DNA of 64,000 nt from DRQF01 sp964559135 (lineage in GTDB: Bacteria > Planctomycetota > GCA-002687715 > DRQF01), in contig CAZLGG010000004.1 in the NCBI GenBank assembly GCA_964559135.1, positions 1 through 64,000 of the forward strand, written 5' to 3'. The translations under genes were made by a program, and so were the position numbers. Under the pieces are notes generated by a model, which worked only from the letters and a program-made list of their open reading frames with translations, was not told where the DNA came from and did no database searches. This document shows positions 9,001 to 17,833 of this stretch, one piece after another (the first letter of the stretch is position 1; each line of letters opens with the position of its first letter).

Positions 9001-9705
9001 TCAGCAGACGATTCGGCCGTTTTCCATGTGCACGACACGACTGGCATGGCGGGCCATCCCCTCATCGTGGGTCACGATGATCATGGTCTGGCCCGTGGTT
9101 GCGTTGAGGCGAGCGAAAAGCTCCTGGACATGTTCCGAGGTGCGGACGTCCAGGTTTCCCGTGGGCTCGTCGCAGAGGAGCACCGCCGGTCGATTGAACA
9201 GGGCCCTCGCGATGGCCACACGTTGTCGTTCTCCGCCGGACAACTGCTGAGGACGATGCTTGCTGCGATCGGCGAGGCCGACGGAATCCAGCAGCTCGAG
9301 AGCTCGGGCCCGCCCTTGCTTGCGGTACCTGATCCATGAGACGACGGATCGAGAAATCGTCCCGGGAATCATCACGTTCTCGAGTGCGGTGAACTCCGGG
9401 AGAAGATAAAAGAATTGAAACACGAAGCCGATGCGGGCGGCCCGAACCGCCGCGCGACGCCCCAGCGACGCCGCATCCACGGGCTTCCCCTCGAAGACGA
9501 TCTCTCCGGAGTCGGGGCGGTCCAGGAGTCCCAGGAGATGAAGAAACGTGCTCTTGCCGATGCCGCTGCGTCCCTGGATGACGACGAGTTCACCCTGCTC
9601 GACGTCAAAGTCGAGCCCCCGGAGAACCGGCAACGCACCACCTCCGGGCAAAGGATAGCTCTTCGTGAGCCCACGACAGGTATAGACAGTTTCAGATTCA
9701 CTCAT
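9001..9705 (-). CDS. ABC transporter ATPase, LolD type
   Basis: 234 residues, the usual length of LolD/MacB-type ATPases. Walker A is GRSGIGKST (45-53), the signature is LSGGERQ, Walker B is VLLCDEPTG, and the switch His lies in IIVTHDEGMA. It would energise release or extrusion by the FtsX-fold permease encoded just upstream. The start codon overlaps the permease stop by eight bases, so the pair is co-translated. LolD in lipoprotein release is the closest model, and the window is rich in lipoproteins, but MacB- or FtsE-like roles are possible. Confidence 0.92.
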   Translation of the reverse strand: MSESETVYTCRGLTKSYPLPGGGALPVLRGLDFDVEQGELVVIQGRSGIGKSTFLHLLGLLDRPDSGEIVFEGKPVDAASLGRRAAVRAARIGFVFQFFYLLPEFTALENVMIPGTISRSVVSWIRYRKQGRARALELLDSVGLADRSKHRPQQLSGGERQRVAIARALFNRPAVLLCDEPTGNLDVRTSEHVQELFARLNATTGQTMIIVTHDEGMARHASRVVHMENGRIVC

Positions 9706-11080
9706 AGACGAGCGACCTCAGCGGATCCAGACGGGAAGCTCTGTAGGCAGGCAGCACACTCGCCACGAGACACCAGATGAAGGTGAACCCACCGAGTCGG
9801 ACCAAATCCATCGTCTCATAGGACGTAGGCATGGTCTTGAACTGATAGACGTCCGGAGGGAAGAGGTCGACGTCGAAGAGTCGTTCCAGGAAACGGATGA
9901 TCTCATCCAGATGCCAGACGACCTCCAACCCCAAAAACACCCCCAGCAAGGTGCCGATGAGCCCGAGAAGCCCTCCGTACGCCAGGAAGATCCCCACGAC
10001 GCCGCGCGAGGTCGCTCCCATGGAGAGAAGAACTCCAATGTCGCGCGTCTTTTCCAAAACGACCATGTAGAGGATTCCGGCGATGCACGCTCCTGCGACG
10101 GCGATGATGCAGGCGAGGACGATGAGCATCGCCAGCTTCTCGAACTTCAGCGCCGCGGCGAGATTCTGCATGCGGTCCTGCCATGTCCACACTCGGAGGG
10201 CCAGGAATCCTCGGCCGTGCTTCTCGAGGATCGCGGCTTTGACTTCCTCGGCCAATTTCGGGTCGGTGAGGCGCACACGGACCTCGTCGCAATCCCCTTC
10301 GTTCGGGCCTCGCAACCACTCCTTCAGATCCTGAATGTGACAGAAAGCGATGCCGGAGTCGTATTCGAATCGCCCGGATTCGAAACAACCCGTGACGTGG
10401 AAACGACGTTGCACGATCTTGACTTCACTGGGGTCCACATCGTCGGGAGGCAACTCCGCGCTCATGAGCGTGACGGTGTCACCAACACCTACGTCAAGTC
10501 GATCCGCCAACCTCGACCCCAGGACGATGCCCAACTCGGGCTCCCCCACTGCGCCCTCGGGTTTCCAGAGGAAAGGTGTCTTCAGAAGGCGATCCGGCAT
10601 GCGCAGAGTGAGCATCGCCGCTCCATCGCCGACTTCGATATTTCGGACCGACTCGAGCATCTCGGTGAAGGGGATCACGTCGTTGACGCGGTCTGGATCC
10701 ACGCCGAAGACCTGGACGAACTTCTGCCGCTTGTCCCGGGTGATCCACGGCTTCGGCGCGCGGGTCACGATACCGGCCATCCTCAAGACGATCCTGGGCT
10801 CCATCGCGACGATGGGTCCGCCTTCCTCGCGGGTCCAGGGGCGAAGCATCTCCTGCACTCTTTGGTAGTGATCCTTACCTCGGGCGAGATCATCGCGGCG
10901 AAGACGGACGCTCAAGTGTCCGTCCACCTTGTAGATGGATTGGCGAATACGCTGTTGGAAACCGTCCATCACACTTCCGACGACGAACATGGCCATCACG
11001 CCGAAAGCGATGGCGATGATCGACACATAGGCGATGCGACGCCGGAGCAGGTATCGAAGGGCCAGAGCCAGTTTGTACAT
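9698..11080 (-). CDS. ABC transporter permease, LolC/LolE type
   Basis: 460 residues from ATG 11080, chosen because GGAG lies five bases upstream; an in-frame ATG at 11104 would add eight residues. It has the FtsX/MacB topology: one N-terminal helix (AYVSIIAIAFGVMAMFVVG), a periplasmic domain of about 260 residues, then three C-terminal helices. The opening block with SVMDGFQQRIR resembles LolC/LolE. With the overlapping ATPase it forms a transporter that moves lipoproteins or other envelope substrates using cytoplasmic ATP. Only one permease is present, as in organisms with a single LolCE-like subunit. Confidence 0.88.
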   Translation of the reverse strand: MYKLALALRYLLRRRIAYVSIIAIAFGVMAMFVVGSVMDGFQQRIRQSIYKVDGHLSVRLRRDDLARGKDHYQRVQEMLRPWTREEGGPIVAMEPRIVLRMAGIVTRAPKPWITRDKRQKFVQVFGVDPDRVNDVIPFTEMLESVRNIEVGDGAAMLTLRMPDRLLKTPFLWKPEGAVGEPELGIVLGSRLADRLDVGVGDTVTLMSAELPPDDVDPSEVKIVQRRFHVTGCFESGRFEYDSGIAFCHIQDLKEWLRGPNEGDCDEVRVRLTDPKLAEEVKAAILEKHGRGFLALRVWTWQDRMQNLAAALKFEKLAMLIVLACIIAVAGACIAGILYMVVLEKTRDIGVLLSMGATSRGVVGIFLAYGGLLGLIGTLLGVFLGLEVVWHLDEIIRFLERLFDVDLFPPDVYQFKTMPTSYETMDLVRLGGFTFIWCLVASVLPAYRASRLDPLRSLVYE

Positions 11081-11210
11081 CGAATCTCCGCGGAAGCTCG
11101 CCATCGCAACACCGCCGCCGGGAGGTGTCGCGGGACCGTGACGAGCGGACGACGGTAAGGAGAGACAGGGGCGAGATCAAGCGGACGAGCGAGCCCCCGC
11201 CCAAGGGCGC

Positions 11211-12767
11211 TCAGTCCTCCTCGGGGGGTCGGCGGCGGTCTTGGTAGGGGAATAGGTCGTACCAGAGCCGCATGTCCTCTTCCTCGTGGGTCCAGATCTC
11301 CGGGGGGCGACGACTGCCATCGGCCCTCGGAGCGCCGGGACCACGATTCCCGAGACTCCTGTGGATGTCCTCGATCACGAGGAATCGGCGATGGAGTGCG
11401 GCCAGGAGGTTCCAGTCTGGAGAGCCCCCCAGATCGTCGATCTCGACCTGCAATCTCGCTTGCAAAAGGTGCCGTGAGGTGCCCTCGTCGAGAGCCAGAA
11501 CATCCAGGAGATCGCGGCAGAGCCCGAGAGTCGTCTTCTTGTCCGTCCGCTCGTCGAGGAGTTCGGCCGCCAGATCACGAAAGACTCGCGGCGCACGCAG
11601 AGCGAGGATGGTGAGAGCCGTTGCCTTCAACCGGTCGAATCGGGTCTTTCGGATCACGGCGGGCAACGCGAAGACCGTAGCCTGAGAACGCCGCGTCGAA
11701 GCCAGGAGAGCTGCCCGCGCGACATTCTCCTTTTCGACCGCCAGAAGTGTGCGAACCCCCTTCTCCGCGGCTTCGCCGCCGTGGCGTCCCAATGCGAAGG
11801 CGATCACCGCAAGCACCTCGGAACGGGGCTCTCCCCGGGGCCCCACTCGGGCCAAGAGGGCGGCCACGGCCTCCTCTCCGGGGGCCTCGCCCAAAGCCAG
11901 CGCGGCCAGAGCGCGTCGGCGAGAACGAGAACTCCGAAGTTCCGCCCTCAGTCGCTTGATCGCACCGGGCGACGTGGGGCGAACGAGGGCAAGGCCGATC
12001 AGGGCGGCCTCGCCCACCTGTTGGTCGGAGTCGCGGAGGCGGTGGACGAGTTCCCGTTCGGCAAGAGGGCCGCCGGCGTCGGCCAGCCCCAAGCACGCCG
12101 CCAAGCGAATGCTCTCTTTCGAACTTTTCAATCCCATGCGCAGGATCGGCGTCGCCTCACTCCCGCCGATGCGGCCCGCGGCGAGCAGAATTGCGGCGCG
12201 CGTTCTGCGATCCTTCTCGCTTCGGTAGAAGGCCTGGAGCGCCGGCAACGCTTCCTCAGCGCGCAAACGCGCCAGGGCGTACAGGATCGCCCGGCGGGGG
12301 CGATCCCTGCGCGTTGCTCGATAAAGCCCCAGGAGCGGAATTACGTCCCGCGTGTCACCCAGCACGCCCAAGGTCATGACGAGGTGAGCGAGGGCCGGAG
12401 ACGGGGACTTCAACCCCTGTTTCGAAAAAAGCCGTTTGCGAAGCACCTGCGCCGTTCGCCCATCCCCCATCCGCTGCAGAGCGAGAGCCGCCTGGCGAGC
12501 TTCCTCGGCGTTGGGACCGACAAGCTTTCTCTCGAGGAACTCGAGGGCGGGCGAACCCATTTCGAGCAACGCCCGACGAAGCCTCAGACGATCCTCCTTC
12601 GATCCGATCTGGATCGCCCGCCACGAGCGCTTCAGCTCACTGCGTTGGCTCTCGGTCGGCGCGAGTCGAGTCGTGCCCAGGAATGCCGAGAACTCATCCT
12701 GAACGGACTGAGCGCCTCCGAGGGCCGACATCAGGCAAAGCGAGAGTATGGCGATCCATCGGTGCAT
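11211..12767 (-). CDS. Exported HEAT-repeat protein
   Basis: 518 residues from ATG 12767. A signal peptide covers residues 1-20 (core WIAILSLCLMSALGGA). The rest is an alpha solenoid: repeated units of about 30-35 residues with hydrophobic helix pairs and small-residue turns (ARQAALALQRMGDG, ILLAAGRIGGSEA, VIAFALGRHGG). The last 60 residues are arginine- and proline-rich. HEAT solenoids bind proteins and no enzyme motif is present, so an envelope scaffold role is inferred. The frame is open far upstream, but that part is antisense to polA. It precedes the Lol-type permease gene on the same strand by 130 bases. Confidence 0.8.
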   Translation of the reverse strand: MHRWIAILSLCLMSALGGAQSVQDEFSAFLGTTRLAPTESQRSELKRSWRAIQIGSKEDRLRLRRALLEMGSPALEFLERKLVGPNAEEARQAALALQRMGDGRTAQVLRKRLFSKQGLKSPSPALAHLVMTLGVLGDTRDVIPLLGLYRATRRDRPRRAILYALARLRAEEALPALQAFYRSEKDRRTRAAILLAAGRIGGSEATPILRMGLKSSKESIRLAACLGLADAGGPLAERELVHRLRDSDQQVGEAALIGLALVRPTSPGAIKRLRAELRSSRSRRRALAALALGEAPGEEAVAALLARVGPRGEPRSEVLAVIAFALGRHGGEAAEKGVRTLLAVEKENVARAALLASTRRSQATVFALPAVIRKTRFDRLKATALTILALRAPRVFRDLAAELLDERTDKKTTLGLCRDLLDVLALDEGTSRHLLQARLQVEIDDLGGSPDWNLLAALHRRFLVIEDIHRSLGNRGPGAPRADGSRRPPEIWTHEEEDMRLWYDLFPYQDRRRPPEED

Positions 12768-12860
12768 GCCCCCAGTATAACGTTCCGGATGACGCGGTCG
12801 GGAATCGGCACCAGGAGACATCTCACTCAGACCCGCAGTTTCACGGATCGAACCTCGGGC

Positions 12861-12866
12861 TATAAT
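12861..12866 (+). promoter_or_regulatory. Perfect -10 hexamer upstream of polA
   Basis: TATAAT stands 46 bases before the polA ATG. The region 16-17 bp upstream (about 12838-12844) offers only a weak -35. The position between divergent genes fits a polA promoter. Confidence 0.45.
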
Positions 12867-12911
12867 CCCGCCGGCTGGGCTCCGCGGCGGACGAAACATG
12901 AAAGAGTGAAG

Positions 12912-15623
12912 ATGAACGAAAAGAATCGGATGCTGTTCCTCGTCGATGGGTCGGCCCTCGCCTATCGCTCCCATTTCGGCTTCATCCGCACACCGCTCAT
13001 CAACTCCAAGGGAATGAACACGGGCGCCGTCATGGGCTACGCCCGAACTCTGCTGCGACTGATTCGGGAAGAACACCCGACGCACATGGCCGTGTCCTTC
13101 GACACTCCGGAGCCGACGTTTCGACACGAGATGTATGCCCCGTACAAAGCCACACGGGAGAAGATGCCCGAGGAGATGGTGGGGCAGCTCCCGTGGATGA
13201 AGAAGATCACCGAAGCGTTGGCGATTCCGGTTCTCGAGTTGCCGGGATGGGAAGCCGACGACGTCATTGGAACGCTGGCCAAGAAAGCGGAGGAGGAAGG
13301 CTTCGAAGTTCGCATCGTGACGGGCGACAAGGACTTCATGCAGATCGTCTCCCCCCGCGTCGTGCTCCACGATATCCTGAAGCAGGGAAGCGATCTCATC
13401 GTCGTCGACCCCGCGAAGGTCAAGGAGAAATTCGGAGTTCCTCCCGAAAAGGTCATCGATGTTCTGGCTCTCATGGGCGACAGTTCCGACAACGTCCCCG
13501 GCGTGAAGGGCGTGGGGCCGAAGACCGCACTGAAGCTCATCAACACCTACGGGAGCTTGGAGGGCGTCCTCGAAGCCGCGCCGTCGATTCCCCAGAAAAA
13601 ACTTCGGGAGAACCTCATCCACGACGCCGACATGGCGCGCCTCAGCAAAGATCTGGTCACGATCCGCCTGAACTGCCCCATCGGCGCCGATCCGAAAGAT
13701 CTTCGGCTCGGTGAACCGAACCGGGAGGCGCTCGATGAGATCTTCAAGGAGCTGGAATTCCGTTCCCTCAGACAGGAAATCAGTGCGCCCACGAAGACGG
13801 TCGAGAAGCACTATTCGATCGTCGAAAACGAGGAGGAACTCCGGGCCCTGCTTTCCAGGTTGCGCAAAGCCGGCAACTTCGTCGTGGATACGGAGACGAC
13901 GTCACTCAATCCGCTCGACGCCGAGCTCGTGGGCTTTTCCTTCAGCATCAAGGAAGGAGAAGCCTTCTACGTTCCCCTCAACGCCGAACCGCCGGTTCTC
14001 CCCGACGACGGCATGGGAACTCACCCGATCGTGAAGGCCCTTGCGCCTCTGCTCGAGGACCCCTGCCTCGGCAAGGTCGCCCAGAACATCAAGTACGACG
14101 CGTCGGTCATTGCCACCGCGGGCGTTCAGATGCGCGGCATCTGGTTTGACACGATGATCGCCAGCTATCTGCTGGACCCCATGTCCCGTTCCCATGACCT
14201 CGACAGTCTCTCTCTGCGTCATTTCGACTACACGAAAGTGAAGACTTCGGAATTGATCGGTTCGGGAAAGGACCAGATCACCATGGATCAGGTTCCCGTG
14301 GACGTCGTGGGCGACTACGCGGCCGAGGACGCCGATTTCACCTTCCGGCTCCAACAACTCTTTGCACGTCGACTCGAAGAGGAAAACCTGAGAGACCTCT
14401 TCGACCGGATCGAGATGCCGCTCGTTCCGATCCTCGTCGCGATGGAACGGGCCGGTATCCGCTTGGACGTGGGAGCCCTGAGGGCGTTGCAGTCCGAATT
14501 GGAGTCTCAACTGAGAGGGGTGGAACAGGAGATCTACACCTTGGCGGGCGAGACGTTCAAGATCAACTCGCCGAAACAGCTCTCCGAGATCCTCTTCGTG
14601 AAGCTGGAACTGCATAAGAAACTCGGTACCCGTGTCCGCAAGACGAAGACAGGCTTCTCGACGGGACAGGAAGTGCTGGAAGCCATGACGGGCCATCCCC
14701 TGCCCGCCAAGGTGCTGGAGTATCGATCCCTTTCGAAGCTGCTCTCGACCTACGTCATCGCTCTGCCGAAACTCGTTCGTCCCGCGACAGGTCGCATCCA
14801 CACGAGCTACAACCAAGCCGTCGCGGCGACGGGACGTTTATCCAGCAGCGATCCCAACCTCCAGAACATCCCCATCCGATCTGAACTGGGAAGACGAGTT
14901 CGCTCCGCGTTCGTGGCGTCCGGCCCGGACTGGAAGCTCGTCTCCGCCGACTACTCGCAGGTGGAATTGCGTATCCTGGCTCACATCTGCAAGGAAGAGG
15001 CCATGGTGGAGGCCTTCGCCCGCGGGGCCGACATCCATCGGGAAACGGCGGCCCGGGTCTTCGGGGTCCCGGCCGAGGCGGTCGACGCCGACATGCGATC
15101 CAAAGCGAAGAGCATCAACTTCGGGATCATCTACGGAATGGGACCCCATCGTCTGGCCCGAGAGACCGAGATGTCCGTGGAGCAGGCCAAGGAGTTCATC
15201 GACCGGTACTTCGAGAACTTTCCCAAGGTCAAGGAATACATCGAGTCCATGCATGCAAAGGCGCGTGAGGAGGGTTTCGTCACCACGCTCTTCGGTCGTA
15301 AGCGGCCCATCCCGGAGATCCTCTCACCCAACGGCGCCATCCGGTCCAACGCCGAGAACGTCGCGGTGAACACACCGATCCAGGGGACGGGGGCCGACAT
15401 CATCAAACTGGCCATGATCGAGGTCGACCGTTGGATGCGGTCACGAGCATGCCGAGGCCTGATGATCCTGCAAGTGCATGACGAATTGATCTTCGACGTG
15501 CCCGATGAGGAGGTCCCCATGTTTCGGGAGAAGATTCCGGCCATCATGGGCGGGGTGGTGCAACTCGACGTCCCGCTCGTCGTTGACGTCGGCGTGGGCC
15601 GGAATTGGACCGAAGCTCACTGA
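12912..15623 (+). CDS. polA: DNA polymerase I with 5' nuclease and proofreading domains
   Basis: 903 residues, close to the 928 of E. coli Pol I. It fills gaps and removes primers. The 5' nuclease domain covers about 1-290 (LFLVDGSALAYRSHF, LMGDSSDNVPGVKGVGPKT). The 3'-5' exonuclease keeps its acidic residues: D326 and E328 in VVDTETTSL, the Asp of IKYDASV, and YAAEDADF. The polymerase has motif A SADYSQVELR (D680), motif B RSKAKSINFGIIYG and motif C QVHDEL (D857, E858). All three activities therefore look intact, unlike the many Pol I enzymes that have lost proofreading. The frame is open far upstream but antisense to the HEAT gene; 12912 is the first Met with the conserved start. Its 3' end overlaps lgt by seven bases. 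Confidence 0.97.
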   Translation: MNEKNRMLFLVDGSALAYRSHFGFIRTPLINSKGMNTGAVMGYARTLLRLIREEHPTHMAVSFDTPEPTFRHEMYAPYKATREKMPEEMVGQLPWMKKITEALAIPVLELPGWEADDVIGTLAKKAEEEGFEVRIVTGDKDFMQIVSPRVVLHDILKQGSDLIVVDPAKVKEKFGVPPEKVIDVLALMGDSSDNVPGVKGVGPKTALKLINTYGSLEGVLEAAPSIPQKKLRENLIHDADMARLSKDLVTIRLNCPIGADPKDLRLGEPNREALDEIFKELEFRSLRQEISAPTKTVEKHYSIVENEEELRALLSRLRKAGNFVVDTETTSLNPLDAELVGFSFSIKEGEAFYVPLNAEPPVLPDDGMGTHPIVKALAPLLEDPCLGKVAQNIKYDASVIATAGVQMRGIWFDTMIASYLLDPMSRSHDLDSLSLRHFDYTKVKTSELIGSGKDQITMDQVPVDVVGDYAAEDADFTFRLQQLFARRLEEENLRDLFDRIEMPLVPILVAMERAGIRLDVGALRALQSELESQLRGVEQEIYTLAGETFKINSPKQLSEILFVKLELHKKLGTRVRKTKTGFSTGQEVLEAMTGHPLPAKVLEYRSLSKLLSTYVIALPKLVRPATGRIHTSYNQAVAATGRLSSSDPNLQNIPIRSELGRRVRSAFVASGPDWKLVSADYSQVELRILAHICKEEAMVEAFARGADIHRETAARVFGVPAEAVDADMRSKAKSINFGIIYGMGPHRLARETEMSVEQAKEFIDRYFENFPKVKEYIESMHAKAREEGFVTTLFGRKRPIPEILSPNGAIRSNAENVAVNTPIQGTGADIIKLAMIEVDRWMRSRACRGLMILQVHDELIFDVPDEEVPMFREKIPAIMGGVVQLDVPLVVDVGVGRNWTEAH

Positions 15624-16465
15624 ATCGGCGCGGCCCGTTTCTTGGTCAGGATGTAGAGCGCCGCGCCGGCCGCGAAAGCGAAGACGCCGACGAACTGGGA
15701 CGTTGAGAGGGGGCCCACGTATCCACGGTCCTCGTCGCCCCGTAAAAACTCCAGAAGAAAACGCGTTGCGGCATAGAGCATGATGAAAACCGACACGACC
15801 TGTCCGTCGAATCGTCTCCGGTGCCAGAGCCACCGCAGGATGAAGAACATCACGAGCGCGTTCAAACTCAGATAGAGCTGCGTCGGGTGGAGCCACTGCC
15901 CTGCCAACGCACACAGATTCCCGTTGTCCTTGGGGATTTCGATGCCGAAGAAATCGCCCGGCTGGGTGCGTGTCGGGAAGCGGATCGCCAGGGGGAAGCT
16001 CTCCGAAACCGGCTTGCCGTAATCGTCCCCCACGAGGAGGCAGCCGATCCGGCCGATGGACTGGCCGATGGCTGCCGCGACAGCGTAGATGTCGAGCACC
16101 TTGAGAATGGGAAGGCCGGCCCGACGGCTGTACCAGGGCACGGCGATGAACGCCCCGATGAAGGACCCGTAGAACACCATTCCCCCCCGCTGGAGGGCGA
16201 AGGCCCTGAGAGGATGATCGGCGAATTCACCCCAATTCGTCATGACGTAGAAGGCACGGGCGCCTACGACCATCGCCAGAGTAAACACGACGAAGAGGTT
16301 GCCCATCTTTTCCTCGTCCAGGGCCGACTTGCGGGCCAGGCGCAGAGCGATCCAATTGCCCGCAAGAAGAGCGAGGACGACCATGAGGCCGAAGCCTCGA
16401 ATGGGAATCTCGTGGGCGCCGAAGATCTCGAAGGGCAAGGGGATGCGAAAGATGACGGGAAGCAT
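15617..16465 (-). CDS. lgt: Prolipoprotein diacylglyceryl transferase
   Basis: 282 residues from ATG 16465, near the family's usual 270-290. Lgt moves diacylglycerol from phosphatidylglycerol to the lipobox Cys of prolipoproteins at the inner membrane. Family marks are the signature RGGMVFYGSFIGA, the segment SIGRIGCLLVGDDYG with a conserved Arg, the HPTQLY motif, and about seven membrane helices. The many lipobox proteins in this window are its expected substrates. It converges on polA with a seven-base overlap of 3' ends. Confidence 0.96.
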   Translation of the reverse strand: MLPVIFRIPLPFEIFGAHEIPIRGFGLMVVLALLAGNWIALRLARKSALDEEKMGNLFVVFTLAMVVGARAFYVMTNWGEFADHPLRAFALQRGGMVFYGSFIGAFIAVPWYSRRAGLPILKVLDIYAVAAAIGQSIGRIGCLLVGDDYGKPVSESFPLAIRFPTRTQPGDFFGIEIPKDNGNLCALAGQWLHPTQLYLSLNALVMFFILRWLWHRRRFDGQVVSVFIMLYAATRFLLEFLRGDEDRGYVGPLSTSQFVGVFAFAAGAALYILTKKRAAPIQ

Positions 16466-16528
16466 GGGGGCGGAGTGTAGCACTCCGGGGTTACGTCTCA
16501 ACGGCGGAGGTCCGGCGGCGCCAGCCGG

Positions 16529-16557
16529 TTGCCGGTGTCCGGGTCCATCCCTATAGT
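16529..16557 (+). promoter_or_regulatory. Sigma-70-like promoter of the PRPP synthetase gene
   Basis: TTGCCG at 16529-16534 and TATAGT at 16552-16557 are separated by 17 bp, in the space between lgt and prs. A transcript starting near 16565 would have a leader of about 57 bases. Confidence 0.6.
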
Positions 16558-16621
16558 GACCGAGGAGGGGACGCGACGCCCCTCGCCACTTTCCGAATCC
16601 ACGAAACACGACGGGACGGCC

Positions 16622-17668
16622 ATGGGCAATTCGAACCCCAATGCGGCCGGAAATCGCGGGCGACTGAGCCTCCTCACATGCGATTCCGGGCGAGCGTTCG
16701 CGAAGTTGGTGCGTGAGCACCTCTCCCGGGTTCTTTCCGCCGAAACACATCAAACGACGAACGGGCTCCTCCGCCAGTCGGAAGAGATCAAGTTCTCGAA
16801 TGGCGAAATCAAGACCATCATCGGCGACAACATCCGGGGGGACGACGTCTACGTCATCCAATGCATGGATGACCCGTTTTCCGAACGCTCCGTCAACGAC
16901 AATCTCATGGCGCTGGTGACGACCCTTCACGCCGCCCGCCAGTCGGATGCGGAACGCATCACCGCCGTCATCCCCCAATTCCCCTATGCGAGACAAGAAC
17001 GCAAGAAAACCCGCGAGGCCATCACGGCCAGTGTCGTCTGCCGGCTTCTCGAGGACGCGGGCGCCGACCGGGTCATCACCCTCGACATCCACGCCGAAGC
17101 CATCATGGGCTTCTTTAGGTTCTGCACGATGGAGAACCTCCACGCGTCCACGGTCATCCTCGACTACTTTCGAGACAACTTCCCCGTCGACAACCTGGTC
17201 GTGGTCTCTCCCGACGTGGGGGGAGCCGATCGCGCGCGGCACTACACGAATCGGTTGGGCTGCCCTTTGGCCATCGTTCACAAGGCCAGGGACTACTCGA
17301 AGATCAGCGTGATCGAGAGCATGCGACTCGTTGGCGACGTCCGTGGGAAAGATGTGCTGATGCCGGACGACATGATCGCCACGGGGGGCACGCTGCTTCG
17401 CGCTGCGGCCCTCCTGAAGGAGGAAGGCGCCGAAAGGGTCTTCTTGGCGTGTTCTCTCCCCTTCTTCAACGGAGGAGCCGTGGAACTCTTCGATCAGGGC
17501 CACGAAAACGGTACATTCGACGCCCTCATCGGAACCGACGCGGTCACTCGGGGATCGGAATTCTCGGCGGAACACGGTTGGTACCACGAGGTTTCGGTGG
17601 CGCCGCTCTTCGCCAACGTGATCTTCAACATCAATCGTAAACGGTCGGTGAGCGCCCTTCTGAAGTGA
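16622..17668 (+). CDS. prs: Ribose-phosphate pyrophosphokinase (PRPP synthetase)
   Basis: 348 residues from ATG 16622; family members are usually 310-320. It makes phosphoribosyl pyrophosphate from ribose 5-phosphate and ATP for nucleotide, His and Trp synthesis. Conserved blocks are FSNGEIKTIIGDNIRG, IPQFPYARQERKKTRE, the VVVSPDVGGADRAR segment, and the PRPP loop as PDDMIATGGTL where classical enzymes have DDMIDTAGT. These changes and the long tail place it among divergent PRS-like enzymes, but substrate residues are largely kept. An earlier in-frame start at 16529 would begin on the promoter and is disfavoured. Confidence 0.87.
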   Translation: MGNSNPNAAGNRGRLSLLTCDSGRAFAKLVREHLSRVLSAETHQTTNGLLRQSEEIKFSNGEIKTIIGDNIRGDDVYVIQCMDDPFSERSVNDNLMALVTTLHAARQSDAERITAVIPQFPYARQERKKTREAITASVVCRLLEDAGADRVITLDIHAEAIMGFFRFCTMENLHASTVILDYFRDNFPVDNLVVVSPDVGGADRARHYTNRLGCPLAIVHKARDYSKISVIESMRLVGDVRGKDVLMPDDMIATGGTLLRAAALLKEEGAERVFLACSLPFFNGGAVELFDQGHENGTFDALIGTDAVTRGSEFSAEHGWYHEVSVAPLFANVIFNINRKRSVSALLK

Positions 17669-17833
17669 CAAAAAAGTCCCGGGATGGGGTGAGACGGCGG
17701 AAACGCTGAATCTTCCCCCCAACCCTCGTGTTATGATTTCGGGCGATTCGGGCCGACCTGAGCCGCCCCCGATTCGTATTCATGAACAACGGACGGTTCG
17801 TCTCGTCCGATCAAGCCCGGAGAATCGACTTCC

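Noticed and set aside
11781..12911. Upstream extension of the polA frame
   Set aside because: It runs antisense to the HEAT-repeat gene with random-looking composition; Pol I begins at 12912.
12768..13811. Upstream extension of the HEAT-repeat frame
   Set aside because: It is antisense to polA; the signal peptide at 12767 marks the real start.
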